NCBI GenBank assembly: GCA_017871115.1
Contig: JAFCIZ010000004.1
Location: 1-64,000 of the forward strand
Length of the DNA: 64,000 nucleotides
Origin: Cunninghamella blakesleeana
Lineage: Eukaryota; Mucoromycota; Mucoromycetes; Mucorales; Cunninghamellaceae
Reading direction: 5' to 3'
This document shows positions 9,001 through 20,172 of the stretch, one piece after another (position 1 is the stretch's first letter; each line of letters begins with the position of its first letter). Below the pieces are notes generated by a model that did no database searches, was not told where the DNA came from, and worked only from the letters and a program-made list of their open reading frames with translations. A program made the translations under genes and the position numbers.

Positions 9001-10659
9001 CAGTAGGCAGCAAAATTGTTCACATGTTTTTGATTTTTATGAAAAATTGATTTTTTATAAAAATACTATTAATTGATGATAGCTGCTTCTTATATTGTTA
9101 GAAAGCCCTGTTTAATGTGTATCTCTCTCTATATGTTACACTTTTGTATCACTTGTAGTTTGGCAGTAATAGGAGTTTAAAAACTGTCGCATCACTTGAA
9201 CAATTTTGCTGCCGAGTTCTAAAAAATAAAAATTAGTCACAAGAGGCTTGTAAATGTTACTGAAAACCTTTTATTTTTAATTTTTTTTAAAAAAATAACT
9301 TTTCCCTTTTGTTTACTTTGTATATTTATTTATTTTTTACAAAATAATACTATAAAATTTTAGATTTTTGTCACCATGAAGCCAATTAGCAATGAAATGG
9401 ATCGTATTGTAATTATGCACCTTGGTAAAGGTCTGTCTGTTCGCCAAGTAGCTAAATTAACAAAGGTTAGTATAGGAAGAGTTCAAAAAACACGTTCAAC
9501 AATGTTAAATTTTGAAAAAATTAATAATCCTGGTCGGCCATCCTTACTTACTAGCCGTGAACATCAGTATAATGTGCGTTCTATCACTAAAAATGGAAAC
9601 GATAATGCTGTCCAGGTCATGAATTCATTAAAATCAGACTTGAGTATCAATGTTAGTGTTGATACTATCCGCCGCAGCTTAAAAAAATCAGGGTTAAAAG
9701 CGTTTGTTAAACCAAAAAAACCGCAGGTATCTGAAAAAAATCGTAAGTTACGATTAGAATGGGCACAGGATCATAAGGAGTGGACTATTGATGACTGGAA
9801 ACGAATTATTTGGTCAGATGAAACAAAAATAAATCGGTTTGGCTCAGATGGAAAACTGTATGCGTGGAAAAGACCACACGAAAGTCTTCAAAAACGTCAT
9901 GTAAGAGAAACGGTAAAAGGTGGTGGTGGAAGTATTATGGTATGGAGCTGCATTACATGGGAAGGTGTCGGGTATATCGTCGATGTAACGTCTCATATGA
10001 ATAAAGAAATATATCTTTCTACTTTACAAGATGATTTAATCAATACAGTTGACGATTACAATATGGATTTAAACAAAATTGAATTTATGCATGACAATGA
10101 TCCAAAGCATACATCAAAAATAGTGACAGAATGGCTTGCTGAACAACCATTTAAGGTGATGAAATGGCCTCCTCAATCACCAGATTTGAATCCAATTGAA
10201 AATATGTGGGCTATACTAGAGAGAAAACTATTTAAAAACTATGAATCTCCTCCAGCTGGCATGAACGACCTCTGGGAAAGGATCTCGGAAACTTGGTATA
10301 GTATTACTAAAGAAGAGTGCATGAAATGTATCGAAACCATGCCTAAACATTGCCAAGAAGTTATTAAAAACAAAGGGCTATGGACCAAATACTAGTTTAT
10401 TATATATTTTTTACATATTTTTATAAATAAAGCATTTTTTTTAATCGGCAGCAAAATTGTTCAAGTGATGCGACAGTTTTTAAACTCCTATTACTGCCAA
10501 ACTACAAGTGATACAAAAGTGTAACATATAGAGAGAGATACACATTAAACAGGGCTTTCTAACAATATAAGAAGCAGCTATCATCAATTAATAGTATTTT
10601 TATAAAAAATCAATTTTTCATAAAAATCAAAAACATGTGAACAATTTTGCTGCCTACTG
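9001..10659 (+). mobile_element. Tc1/mariner element, copy D
   Basis: Begins CAGTAGGCAGCAAAATTG and ends with the complement, between TA at 8999-9000 and 10660-10661. The pre-insertion sequence is visible in the forward gypsy copy (about 13690-13700), which has a single TA there. TIRs are about 214 bp (9001-9214, 10446-10659) and each closes with an inverted tip copy (TGAACAATTTTGCTGCC). GAAAGCCC begins 100 bp inside the end. Confidence 0.96.
9376..10395 (+). CDS. Tc1-like transposase (copy D), intact
   Basis: 339 aa. The N-terminal HTH region contains the linker NNPGRPSLL near residue 55. The catalytic DDE_3 domain has IIWSDETKIN, FMHDNDPKH and DLNPIENMW, with 34 residues between the second Asp and the Glu (DD34E). 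No stops or frameshifts. Together with clean TIRs and a TA duplication this looks like a young autonomous copy. It belongs to the same subfamily as copy C. Confidence 0.94.
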   Translation: MKPISNEMDRIVIMHLGKGLSVRQVAKLTKVSIGRVQKTRSTMLNFEKINNPGRPSLLTSREHQYNVRSITKNGNDNAVQVMNSLKSDLSINVSVDTIRRSLKKSGLKAFVKPKKPQVSEKNRKLRLEWAQDHKEWTIDDWKRIIWSDETKINRFGSDGKLYAWKRPHESLQKRHVRETVKGGGGSIMVWSCITWEGVGYIVDVTSHMNKEIYLSTLQDDLINTVDDYNMDLNKIEFMHDNDPKHTSKIVTEWLAEQPFKVMKWPPQSPDLNPIENMWAILERKLFKNYESPPAGMNDLWERISETWYSITKEECMKCIETMPKHCQEVIKNKGLWTKY

Positions 10660-12004
10660 TATATCCATCTTATCAGGATTATATAGTAAAGCAGCAGTAT
10701 CCATTATAAATTTACAATTTAATATAGGGCGTACTTCAACAGCCATACCAGCATGGGTTTGTCTTATTTGCTGTGCTAAATAATAAAAATTTACATCCAT
10801 CTTTTGAAGAAGCATGAAACCAAATGCCATACTATCTTCAACACCTGCATTGATTCTTGTGACATTGAATTTTTCAATAAATTCTAATGGATTATCACCT
10901 TTCTTCAAGATCATGGCGTTTAATCTTTGCATGTACCATCCTTCACTACGATCACCAGCGTACTTCTTTTTTATCATGGATCTAGCTTGTTCCCAAGAAA
11001 AATTCTTGTTCATCAAGTTAGCTTTAAACCATGATAACTTGTTTTCAGAATGTTGTATGGCACCAATATAGCAAGATTCCCATACATCATCAAGTTTCAA
11101 TTTGTGCTGATAAAGTATCATTTCAAAATGGTCCAAAAATTTATCTATGGTTTCAAATATGGTACCATTATTTTTCTTGTCAGAATCATTGGAAAACTGC
11201 AACACAGGTAGGTTGTAAGGTAATTTGACTTTATATTCTTGTTTATTCTTTTGTTGAACATAAAAATCTAAAGTATCTTGTAGTGATTTAACACGATTCA
11301 AGGCATCACTTCTTGTTCTGTCATTTTGTTCTAGCTGTTCTCTTGTAGGATTATTCACCAAAAGTTGAAGATATTCTTGATGGGCATCTTGAAGTTGATT
11401 TTCAGCAGCCACTAATGATTGCAAAGTAATATTAATCATCACTGATTTTGAAGTTCTATTTATTTGAACAGGAGAACCAGTAATAGCATCAACTGTATTA
11501 TTCATCATCAGAGTATCTTGATTTTGGAAACTAATTGATAAACTATCTTGAACACCATTATCAATAGGATTGTTATTAGTAACTACATCGGCTAAGGTAA
11601 GATTTTGGAGGTTATCTTGTGTAGCCACAGTATTATCCATAGTATTTATTTGTGAAATAGCAGAATCAGTTGAACTAGAGGTAAGAATAGACATGATAGG
11701 TAAGGGTTTTTGTATGTGGAAGATTCACTTAAAAAAATGAAAAATATGTTAAAATTAAAAATAGGTAAAATAAATAGTTTTTATGTATAAAAGAGAAAAA
11801 CAAAATAATTAAGTGAAATTCCTTGGTTGGTTGTTTTTATTATAAATATAAGATGAAGATTGTAATAATAATCTAATTCTGCTTTAGTATTTATATAAAA
11901 TAATATTTCACTTTTCATATGATTAGTGATATTAATCAATATGATTTATAACCCCATTATGACGATCTTTCATATATTTTATTATTACTATATGATGATC
12001 CATG

Positions 12005-12350
12005 GAGGTTGTCTAAATACTCGCGATCGCTACGATTCGCTCGTAAAGGATATGACCCTTTGTCGTATCAGGCTATTTTATCTTATAGTAAACAAATATA
12101 ATGCTATGATTATATAATAGTAAATAGTATAAAGTAAAATAATGATAATGATCGTCAAGTGCACTGAGATTAAAATATATAATCTTTTATTTAAATGGAT
12201 AGCTATACTAAATAAGGAGTTAAATCTAACTCAGATATATTATTATCTTTAAACTGTCAAACTTAACCTTATAAACTGAATGTTAAAAGTCCCTATATTG
12301 AATCTAACTATATTACTACATTAATATATAAAAGAACCAATGACAGTTAT
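12005..12350. other. Spacer at the centre of the gypsy inverted duplication
   Basis: 346 bp unique to the centre. Its left edge carries the dispersed motif also found at the Merlin ends (AAATACTCGCGATCGCTACG...GGATATGACCC, about 12015-12060). The remaining sequence is AT-rich and shows no ORF. No LTR ends could be recognised with confidence on either side. Confidence 0.7.
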
Positions 12351-15300
12351 CATGGATCATCATATAGTAATAATAAAATATATGAAAGATCGTCATAATG
12401 GGGTTATAAATCATATTGATTAATATCACTAATCATATGAAAAGTGAAATATTATTTTATATAAATACTAAAGCAGAATTAGATTATTATTACAATCTTC
12501 ATCTTATATTTATAATAAAAACAACCAACCAAGGAATTTCACTTAATTATTTTGTTTTTCTCTTTTATACATAAAAACTATTTATTTTACCTATTTTTAA
12601 TTTTAACATATTTTTCATTTTTTTAAGTGAATCTTCCACATACAAAAACCCTTACCTATCATGTCTATTCTTACCTCTAGTTCAACTGATTCTGCTATTT
12701 CACAAATAAATACTATGGATAATACTGTGGCTACACAAGATAACCTCCAAAATCTTACCTTAGCCGATGTAGTTACTAATAACAATCCTATTGATAATGG
12801 TGTTCAAGATAGTTTATCAATTAGTTTCCAAAATCAAGATACTCTGATGATAAATAATACAGTTGATGCTATTACTGGTTCTCCTGTTCAAATAAATAGA
12901 ACTTCAAAATCAGTGATGATTAATATTACTTTGCAATCATTAGTGGCTGCTGAAAATCAACTTCAAGATGCCCATCAAGAATATCTTCAACTTTTGGTGA
13001 ATAATCCTACAAGAGAACAGCTAGAACAAAATGACAGAACAAGAAGTGATGCCTTGAATCGTGTTAAATCACTACAAGATACTTTAGATTTTTATGTTCA
13101 ACAAAAGAATAAACAAGAATATAAAGTCAAATTACCTTACAACCTACCTGTGTTGCAGTTTTCCAATGATTCTGACAAGAAAAATAATGGTACCATATTT
13201 GAAACCATAGATAAATTTTTGGACCATTTTGAAATGATACTTTATCAGCACAAATTGAAACTTGATGATGTATGGGAATCTTGCTATATTGGTGCCATAC
13301 AACATTCTGAAAACAAGTTATCATGGTTTAAAGCTAACTTGATGAACAAGAATTTTTCTTGGGAACAAGCTAGATCCATGATAAAAAAGAAGTACGCTGG
13401 TGATCGTAGTGAAGGATGGTACATGCAAAGATTAAACGCCATGATCTTGAAGAAAGGTGATAATCCATTAGAATTTATTGAAAAATTCAATGTCACAAGA
13501 ATCAATGCAGGTGTTGAAGATAGTATGGCATTTGGTTTCATGCTTCTTCAAAAGATGGATGTAAATTTTTATTATTTAGCACAGCAAATAAGACAAACCC
13601 ATGCTGGTATGGCTGTTGAAGTACGTCCTATATTAAATTGTAAATTTATAATGGATACTGCTGCTTTGCTATATAATCCTGATAAGATGGATATAGGTGT
13701 TTCTGCTGCTACCATTGGTGCTAAATCCTATAAAAAATATAATAAAGGTTATTCTAAACCTTATGAAAATAAGAAACATAAAAAGTTTAATAAGTCTTCG
13801 GACATAAAAAACAAAATTAATAAAAATAACAATGAATGTTATTATTGTCATAATGAATGGATACCTGGTCATCGTTGTGCGAAGGGCTATGAACTTCGTG
13901 CAGCAAAGAAGGAATTCAAATTTCGTATGGCACAGCTAAATGCTAAACAAAATGAAGCTGAACTTATCAAAAATCCTATGGATTTAGATAACTGTAAGTT
14001 AATAAATAAAAAATTAAATCAAAAAGAAAAAGAAAATGAATTTAAAAACAAAAATACTGATTCTATCATTGTACCTGTTATTATAGGATCTTTCAAAACG
14101 TTTGCTCTTGTAGACACTGGTTGTAACTTCAGTTGCATCAGTAATAGTTTTGTCCTTAAAAACAATTTTATTTTTAATAAAGTCAATGATGGTATCATTA
14201 GTTTAGCATCTAATAATAATATAATAAAAAGAATTGGTGTTACTAAAAGCTTATCATTCACGCACGGGAAGTACAATATTGATCATTGTTTTGAAATAAT
14301 GGACTTACCTGAAGATGAGAATTATAAAATAGTAATAGGAACTGATATTATGAATAAACTTGGAATCTACTTACAAGGATTGGCTGTATCACATGGTGAT
14401 CACCAACAAATGGAAGTAGAAGAAATTATTGATGAAGTTGAGCCTGATAATTGTCCTTATGGATCATTAGAAGATCAACAACAATTCATAAATAATATTC
14501 AATCCAGTATAAATAATAATCAATCCATTCCTAATGACGCTTTTTGTACAGTACCTGAATCAATTGTACATTTAGATACATCACCTAATGAATCATGTTA
14601 TCGTCGCCAATATCCTATTGCTGAAGCTGATATGCATTTGGTGGATGAAGCTGTTGAAGCATGGTTCAAAGAGGGTACCATTACTAAAGCTAGTGTAAAT
14701 AATCAATGGAATAGTCCAATTACACTTGCACCAAAAAAAGATGAAAATGGAAAGAAAACTAAAAAACGAGCTTGTCTTGATCCACGACACATAAATAAGT
14801 TGTTGCAAGATGATAAGTACCCTTTACCTTTGATTAGTGAGATTTATTTAACTTTACAAGGATCATCGGTATTTACAACACTTGACTTAAAAAGTGCTTT
14901 TCATAGATTTATGATTGCACCTGAAGATCAACATAAAACCACCTTCACACATAGAGGAATACAATACATGTTTAGAGGTTGTCCATTTGGATTAAAACCT
15001 TTATCTAGTAAATTCCAGAGGGTGACTGCATTAATATTGGAAGATATGCCTTTTGCTACATCCTTTATTGATGATATTGTTGTATTTTCCAAAAATATAA
15101 AAGAACATGCTGATCATGTAAAAATAGTAATAAATAAATTAACTGAAGTCAACTTGTTGTTAAATCCTAATAAATGCCATTTTGCACAACAATCCGTCCA
15201 TTTGCTTGGATTTTGTGTATCAGATAAAGGTATTTCTTTGGATAAAAGAAAATTAACAAACGTAGAAAATTGGCCAAAACCTAAAACAGGAAACGATATT

Positions 15301-16840
15301 GAACGATTCTTGGGTGTCATTAATTATTTTAGGGAACATATTCCAAAAGTTTCCACACTAACAAAACCACTTGATAAATTAAGAAAAGTTAAAGAATTAA
15401 AAAATAAATGGGATGACCAGTGTGAACACGCCTTTATTACTTTAAAAAAGGTTATAAGCCTTACACCTGTTATTTCGTATCCGTTAATGCATAAACCTTT
15501 TTATGTTGCTACTGATGCTTCTAACGTGGGTATAGGTGCTGTGTTATTCCAATTGAATGATAATAATAAAATAAGACACCTTGGTTTTATGGCGCGCTCG
15601 TTATCTAAATCTGAAATAAATTATTCCACAACAAAAAGAGAACTGTTAGCAATTGTATTTGCTTTAAATAAATATCATAAGCTCTTATGGGGTAATCATT
15701 TCGTTTTATATACTGATCATAGAGCTCTAACTTACATACATACGCAAAAAATAATGAACGCTATGATGAATAACTGGCTGGATACTATTTTGCAATATAA
15801 CTTTACTGTTGCCCATATACCTGGTTTAAATAATATATTACCAGATGCCTTATCTCGTCTTTTTACAGTAGAAAAAAAACTGGAAGGGGGTGATGGCATA
15901 GAAAAAATAAAAACAATTAAAAATATTAAAGAAATAGAAAATAAAAAATCAGAAGAAAAGGAAGAAAAAATGAAAAATTATTCTTCCAAAAATAAAAATA
16001 ATCACAGCCACACCGGATCTGGTTCCGAAAAAGAATTCCATAATGAAAGTAAAAATAAAAATACTATTGATGACTATATAATAATAGATAATAAAAAAGA
16101 AAGAAATGATATTATTAGAAAATATCATAGAAGTGCTGCTATTTATTCTATTAATCATCTTCAACAACCTGAAGAATTAAATAAAAGAATAATTATAGAT
16201 CAGGACGAAAAATTAAAAATATTAAATAATCATCATGCTTTTGGTCACTTCGGTGCCGAAGCAATAGAAAAAGCAATACATGCTGATGGATTGCATTGGC
16301 CTAATATAAAAAATGATGCAATTGAATTAATTAAAAAATGTCATCAATGTATGCAATATAATATTGCAAAGAAAGGTTACCATCCTTTAGCATCTATAAC
16401 AGCTAATCTACCTTGTGATCATTGGGCCATAGATTTAGCTGGTCCGTTAGATGAATCACATAGAGGTAATCATTATATTTTAGTAATGGTAGATATCTGT
16501 ACTAAATTTGTTTTACTCAAACCTTTAATTGATAAAACATCTTTTACAATTGCTGAAACATTGGTAAATATCTTTTGTGATTTTGGATTTCCAAAAATAA
16601 TCCAATCTGACAATGGAACAGAATTTGTAAATGAAATAATAAAAGATATGTGTAAGATTACTGGAATTGATCATAGACTAGTATCACCATATCATCCTAG
16701 AGCAAATGGTGCAGCTGAAAAAACAGTTCAAACCGCTATGAATACAATAAAAAAGAAAATTAAAGGAAAAGCAAGAGATTGGGACTATTATGTAAAAAGT
16801 GCTCAGTTAGAAATTAATAATAAATATGTAAGACTACATA
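12351..16840 (+). mobile_element. Forward Ty3/gypsy retrotransposon, 3' truncated
   Basis: About 310 bp of leader (12351-12660), then one long gag-pol frame that stops making gypsy sense exactly at the TA where Tc1 copy E begins. On the far side of copy E (after 20174) there is (TA)n and AT-rich sequence with no gypsy match, so the 3' part of pol and any 3' LTR are lost. No primer binding site or LTR boundary was identifiable. Confidence 0.9.
12661..16840 (+). pseudogene. Ty3/gypsy Gag-Pol polyprotein, truncated in integrase
   Basis: Single frame of about 1390 gypsy codons, then read-through into Tc1 copy E to a stop at 16902. Order: Gag (to about residue 340), zinc knuckle CYYCHNEWIPGHRC (about 400), protease VDTGCNFSC (about 485), reverse transcriptase with the catalytic FIDDIVVFS (about 805), RNase H starting ATDASNVGIG (about 955), then integrase with an HHCC finger ending CHQCMQYN, the motif QSDNGTEFV and the Glu in NGAAEKTVQ. 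The break lies shortly after the third catalytic residue, so the integrase C-terminal domain is absent. No internal stops; gag-pol fusion without a frameshift is a known variant among Ty3/gypsy elements. Confidence 0.93.
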
Positions 16841-18065
16841 CACCTCGGTCCAAAATGCCCAAGTGTTTACATTTTTTTTTTTTTCGAAATAATTCAAGTT
16901 AATTTCTATATTAAATATGTGTATATACTGCATGAATATAATGTCCTAGTAATTGTCCTTTTATATTAAAAGCGCTATGTTTATATACATATCCAGTCCC
17001 GCGTAATATGTTGCTGAAAAAAAAAATTCATTTGGGCAATTTTGAACCTTGGTGCCCAAAAAAAATTTTTTTTTGAAAAATAGGTTTTATTGGTTTATGC
17101 TTTTTATATAAAATATGGTCGTTATCGGAGAATTACTTTTTCTTCATTTCTTTCTTGAATATCTAGTTTTTTTTTTTTTTTTTAAATTAATTGATCTCTA
17201 ATTTCGTAATTTCGACATTTCACAATGCACCCAATTAACAAAGCAAAGAAGTCAGACATAATAGTAGCTTTGCAACATTGCGAACCACACAGAGATATAG
17301 CTCGTAAATTTAAAGTTTCTAAAGGAACAGTATTAAACATTAGTAAGACTTTAAAGAACATTCCTAAAAATAATGCTGGTCGGCCACATAGAATCTCTAA
17401 GGAATGCGAATCTCATTTGGTGACATCTTTCCAGCGAGGAAAATTAATGAATACAGTAGAAGCAGTAAAGTCCATAGGACGTAGTTATAATGTTAAAGTT
17501 AGCAAATCAACAATTCGTAGGGTACTTGTTGGGAAGGATTTGGTTGCACGAAAAAAAAAAACGGTTCCTCCACTAACTAAGAGCACCAAACGAAAGCGCC
17601 TAGAATTTGCTAAAAGGTACAAGGATTGGGGAGAAGCGGAGTGGTCAAAGGTTATCTTCGCAGATGAAAGTAGAGTGAATCGTTTTGGTGATGACGGCAA
17701 TTTATGGACTTGGGGGAAAAAGAATGTACCTCGACAAGACTTTTCTTTCTCCGAGGTGCCAAAGGGGTTTGGTGGTTCAATTTCCGTTTGGGGCTGCATC
17801 ACTGCTAAAGGTGTAGGCTTTTTATCACGACTACATTCCTACATGGATACTCCATTATTTCTAGAAATAATGGATGATGAATTCATAAAGACTTTGGATT
17901 GGTATAACTTTGACAAAAGTCACGTTTTACTTTTGCAAGACAACGATCCTAAGCATAAATCTATTGCATCCCAAAAATGGTACCAGAAGCATAATGTAGA
18001 ATTATTATATTGGCCAACATACTCTCCAGATTTAAACCCAATAGAGAATATGTGGTCATTACTTA

Positions 18066-19742
18066 CAGTGACGAGCGAAATTGTTCACGATTTTTTTTTT
18101 TTTTATATTTTTTTATTTTTCTCGAAATTAAATATAAATACAAAATGGTAACTTTTATATCAAATGAGAGCTGTGGTTATGAGCTTTCATGCTTTATATA
18201 CTAATTGGCGCTGGAGAAAGTATGAAGCCTTAAATGAACGGGGTTTCAAAAAAAGTATGAAAAACCTGTTTTTTTTTTTTCTGTTTTTATGATAGATATA
18301 AAATTCTTTTAAATATAATTTTTTATGTGACATTATAAAATGGTTTTTTTTTTTATTTTTTAAATTTTCCGAGACCTTAAGTCACTATAATTACAGTTTT
18401 TTTTATTTTTTTATTTTTTTTGAATCTTTACCATCTTACTACTCATTAACCTAATTCCATTAACAATGGTGAAGACATCTCACAACAAAAAAATGGCAGT
18501 TTTGGAAAAACTTAATAATAAAGAAACATATAGAAGTATTGCAAGTTCACTGAATATTTCACTCGGTCTCATTAGTAAAATTGCAAAACGCAATTACGTT
18601 AATTGTAAAAATAATGCTGGTCGACATTCAGAAATCTCATGTAATTTAGGCAGGTTGATTGCTCGTAACTTCTATACTGGCAAGTTTTCTACAGCTATAG
18701 GTGCTTCAAGGGCTTTACGTTTTAGTGGCTATAATATTTCAGCATATTCTATACGAAGATTCCTTGGTAATAATGATTTTGCTTCGGAGATTAAAAAGTC
18801 CGCTTTGCCACTTACTACTATACGAAAGAAAAAGCGTTTAAATTGGGCAAAAGCACATAGACACTGGACAGTTGAAGATTGGAAAAAGGTCGTCTTTAGT
18901 GACGAAACAAAAATAAATCGTTTTGGATCCGATGGGAAATTATGGACGTGGGTTAAAAAAGGAAGACCTTTACGAGACCATAATTTCAATTTCAAGTATA
19001 AGGGTGGTGGTGGAAGTTTAATGTTGTGGAGTTGTTTTACGCAACACGGACCAGGTTATATTGCAAAAATAGAAGGTGGAATGGACTCTAAATTGTACTG
19101 TGAGATTTTAGGGGACGATTTCAAAGGCACCTTAAAAGATTATGGCATGAAACTGAATGAGGTTCTTCTGCAACAAGACAATGATCCTAAACATAAGTCA
19201 GCTTTTACCACTAAATGGATAAAAAAACATCATATAAACGTTCTAGATTGGCCACCATACTCTCCAGATTTAAATCCAATCGAAAATATGTGGTTTTATC
19301 TTAAGTGTCAACTTGCAGCATACAACATACCGCCTAAAAACAAACAAGAACTATGGGAGCGCGCGGCCCACATATGGTACAAAAAAATAACACCGGAAAT
19401 GTGCATAAAACATATTGAAAGTATGCCTAGACGTATAGAGGCTGTGATAAAACAAAAAGGAGGGGCAACTAAATGGTGATTTTGTTGAATTTAATTAGCA
19501 AATAATAATATATTTAATTTTTTTAATAAAAAAAAATATGCATTTTTGAGACTTTTTTTTTTCAAGTGCTTCTTTATCATTTATGTTAATATATATTATA
19601 TGGAAAATTGTTTATTTACATTTAGTATTTTAATAGGGCTTTCGAATGATATAACATATGTCTACAGTTAAATATGTACTTTTCAAGATAAATGAAAAAA
19701 TGTAAAAAAAAAAAAAATCGTGAACAATTTCGCTCGTCACTG
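18066..19742 (+). mobile_element. Tc1/mariner element, copy F (nested in E)
   Basis: Starts CAGTGACGAGCGAAATTGTTC and ends with the complement, with TA at 18064-18065 and 19743-19744. The strong terminal match covers about 30 bp; beyond that the ends have diverged. A GAGAGCT (left) or GAAAGCCC (right) motif still sits 99-100 bp inside both ends. It is the youngest member of the stack here, since it interrupts copy E. Confidence 0.95.
18466..19479 (+). CDS. Tc1-like transposase (copy F), intact
   Basis: 337 aa: HTH region, then DDE_3 catalytic domain with VFSDETKIN, LQQDNDPKH and DLNPIENMW (DD34E). It ends GGATKW, distinct from the A/B and C/D groups and nearer to copy E (shared YSPDLNPIENMW). 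No interruptions. Confidence 0.93.
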   Translation: MVKTSHNKKMAVLEKLNNKETYRSIASSLNISLGLISKIAKRNYVNCKNNAGRHSEISCNLGRLIARNFYTGKFSTAIGASRALRFSGYNISAYSIRRFLGNNDFASEIKKSALPLTTIRKKKRLNWAKAHRHWTVEDWKKVVFSDETKINRFGSDGKLWTWVKKGRPLRDHNFNFKYKGGGGSLMLWSCFTQHGPGYIAKIEGGMDSKLYCEILGDDFKGTLKDYGMKLNEVLLQQDNDPKHKSAFTTKWIKKHHINVLDWPPYSPDLNPIENMWFYLKCQLAAYNIPPKNKQELWERAAHIWYKKITPEMCIKHIESMPRRIEAVIKQKGGATKW

Positions 19743-20172
19743 TAAGCAACAGCTGGTGAAAAACTATGATGAACCAGCTAAATCACTAGATGAACTATGG
19801 GAACGTATTGAAGTGATTTGGGAAAGTAAATATATGAATGATATGGCAATTAAAGTCGTTAATTCAATGCCACACAGATGTCAATTAATAATAAAAAATA
19901 AAGGTGGTCGTATCCCTTATTAGTAGCTTTAGATAAAAAGAAATGTCATGTACACTACTCTTTTTTATTTTATTTTTTTTAATAAAAAATTTAAATGTGG
20001 TATATTGAAGCCATGCAATAGTGTATTCTCACAATTGTTATTCATGGATAGATAGAGCTTTATTAGTGCTACACAATATACATTAGCTGTTATAGATTTA
20101 TTAATAAATATTTAAATGAAATACAAAAAATATTAAAAATTGCAAAACACTTGGGCATTTTGGACTGAGGTG

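Larger units (their letters stand above)
8473..11694 (-). pseudogene. Ty3/gypsy gag-protease fragment (antisense copy)
   Basis: The gag start codon is at 11694 and the frame runs intact to 10662, where Tc1 copy D is inserted. It resumes at 8998 through a zinc knuckle (CYYCHNEWIPGHRC type) and the aspartic protease motif ALVDTGCN, until Tc1 copy C interrupts it near 8471. The protein is nearly identical to residues 1-520 of the forward copy; I noticed only a few differences (for example Met/Ile and Asn/Tyr). Gag would form the particle and the knuckle would bind RNA, but this copy cannot make Pol. Confidence 0.88.
6714..12004 (-). mobile_element. Truncated antisense Ty3/gypsy copy, broken by two Tc1 elements
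   Basis: Gypsy sequence resumes at 6716-6790, 8471-8998 and 10662-12004 around Tc1 copies C and D. Read on the minus strand it matches the forward copy from 12351 to about 14298 (leader, gag, zinc knuckle, protease start), with only a handful of substitutions. Everything downstream of the protease region (RT, RNase H, integrase) is missing at the junction with Tc1 copy B. Both Tc1 insertions are at TA and leave clean gypsy sequence on each side. Confidence 0.9.
6714..14298. repeat. About 1.95-kb inverted duplication (head-to-head gypsy 5' halves)
   Basis: The left arm is 6716-12004 minus Tc1 copies C and D; the right arm is 12351-14298. After removing the Tc1 insertions the arms have almost the same length (about 1946 and 1948 bp) and differ by few bases. 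Arm identity begins at the same CATG on both sides of the spacer. The Tc1 insertions are in the left arm only, so they post-date the duplication. Confidence 0.88.
17225..19923 (+). pseudogene. Tc1-like transposase (copy E), split by copy F
   Basis: First part 17225-18065, second part 19745-19923. The break falls after the motif DLNPIENMW, exactly at a TA. When one TA and copy F are ignored, the frame continues without loss through a normal C-terminal tail ending GGRIPY. Catalytic motifs IFADESRVN, LLQDNDPKH and NPIENMW are present with DD34E spacing. The gene was therefore intact when copy F landed. Confidence 0.92.
16841..20172 (+). mobile_element. Tc1/mariner element, copy E, with copy F nested inside
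   Basis: Starts CACCTCGGTCCAAAATGCCC and ends with the complement (one mismatch), between TA at 16839-16840 and 20173-20174. Terminal repeats are short (about 28 bp). An inverted copy of the left tip recurs near 17025-17053. Removing copy F leaves an element of about 1.65 kb. Left flank is gypsy integrase; right flank is (TA)n, so the insertion site is not symmetrical. Confidence 0.9.

Noticed and set aside
12005..12350. Spacer as a solo Merlin MITE
   Set aside because: Only its left edge matches the Merlin-end motif; no inverted partner at the right edge.
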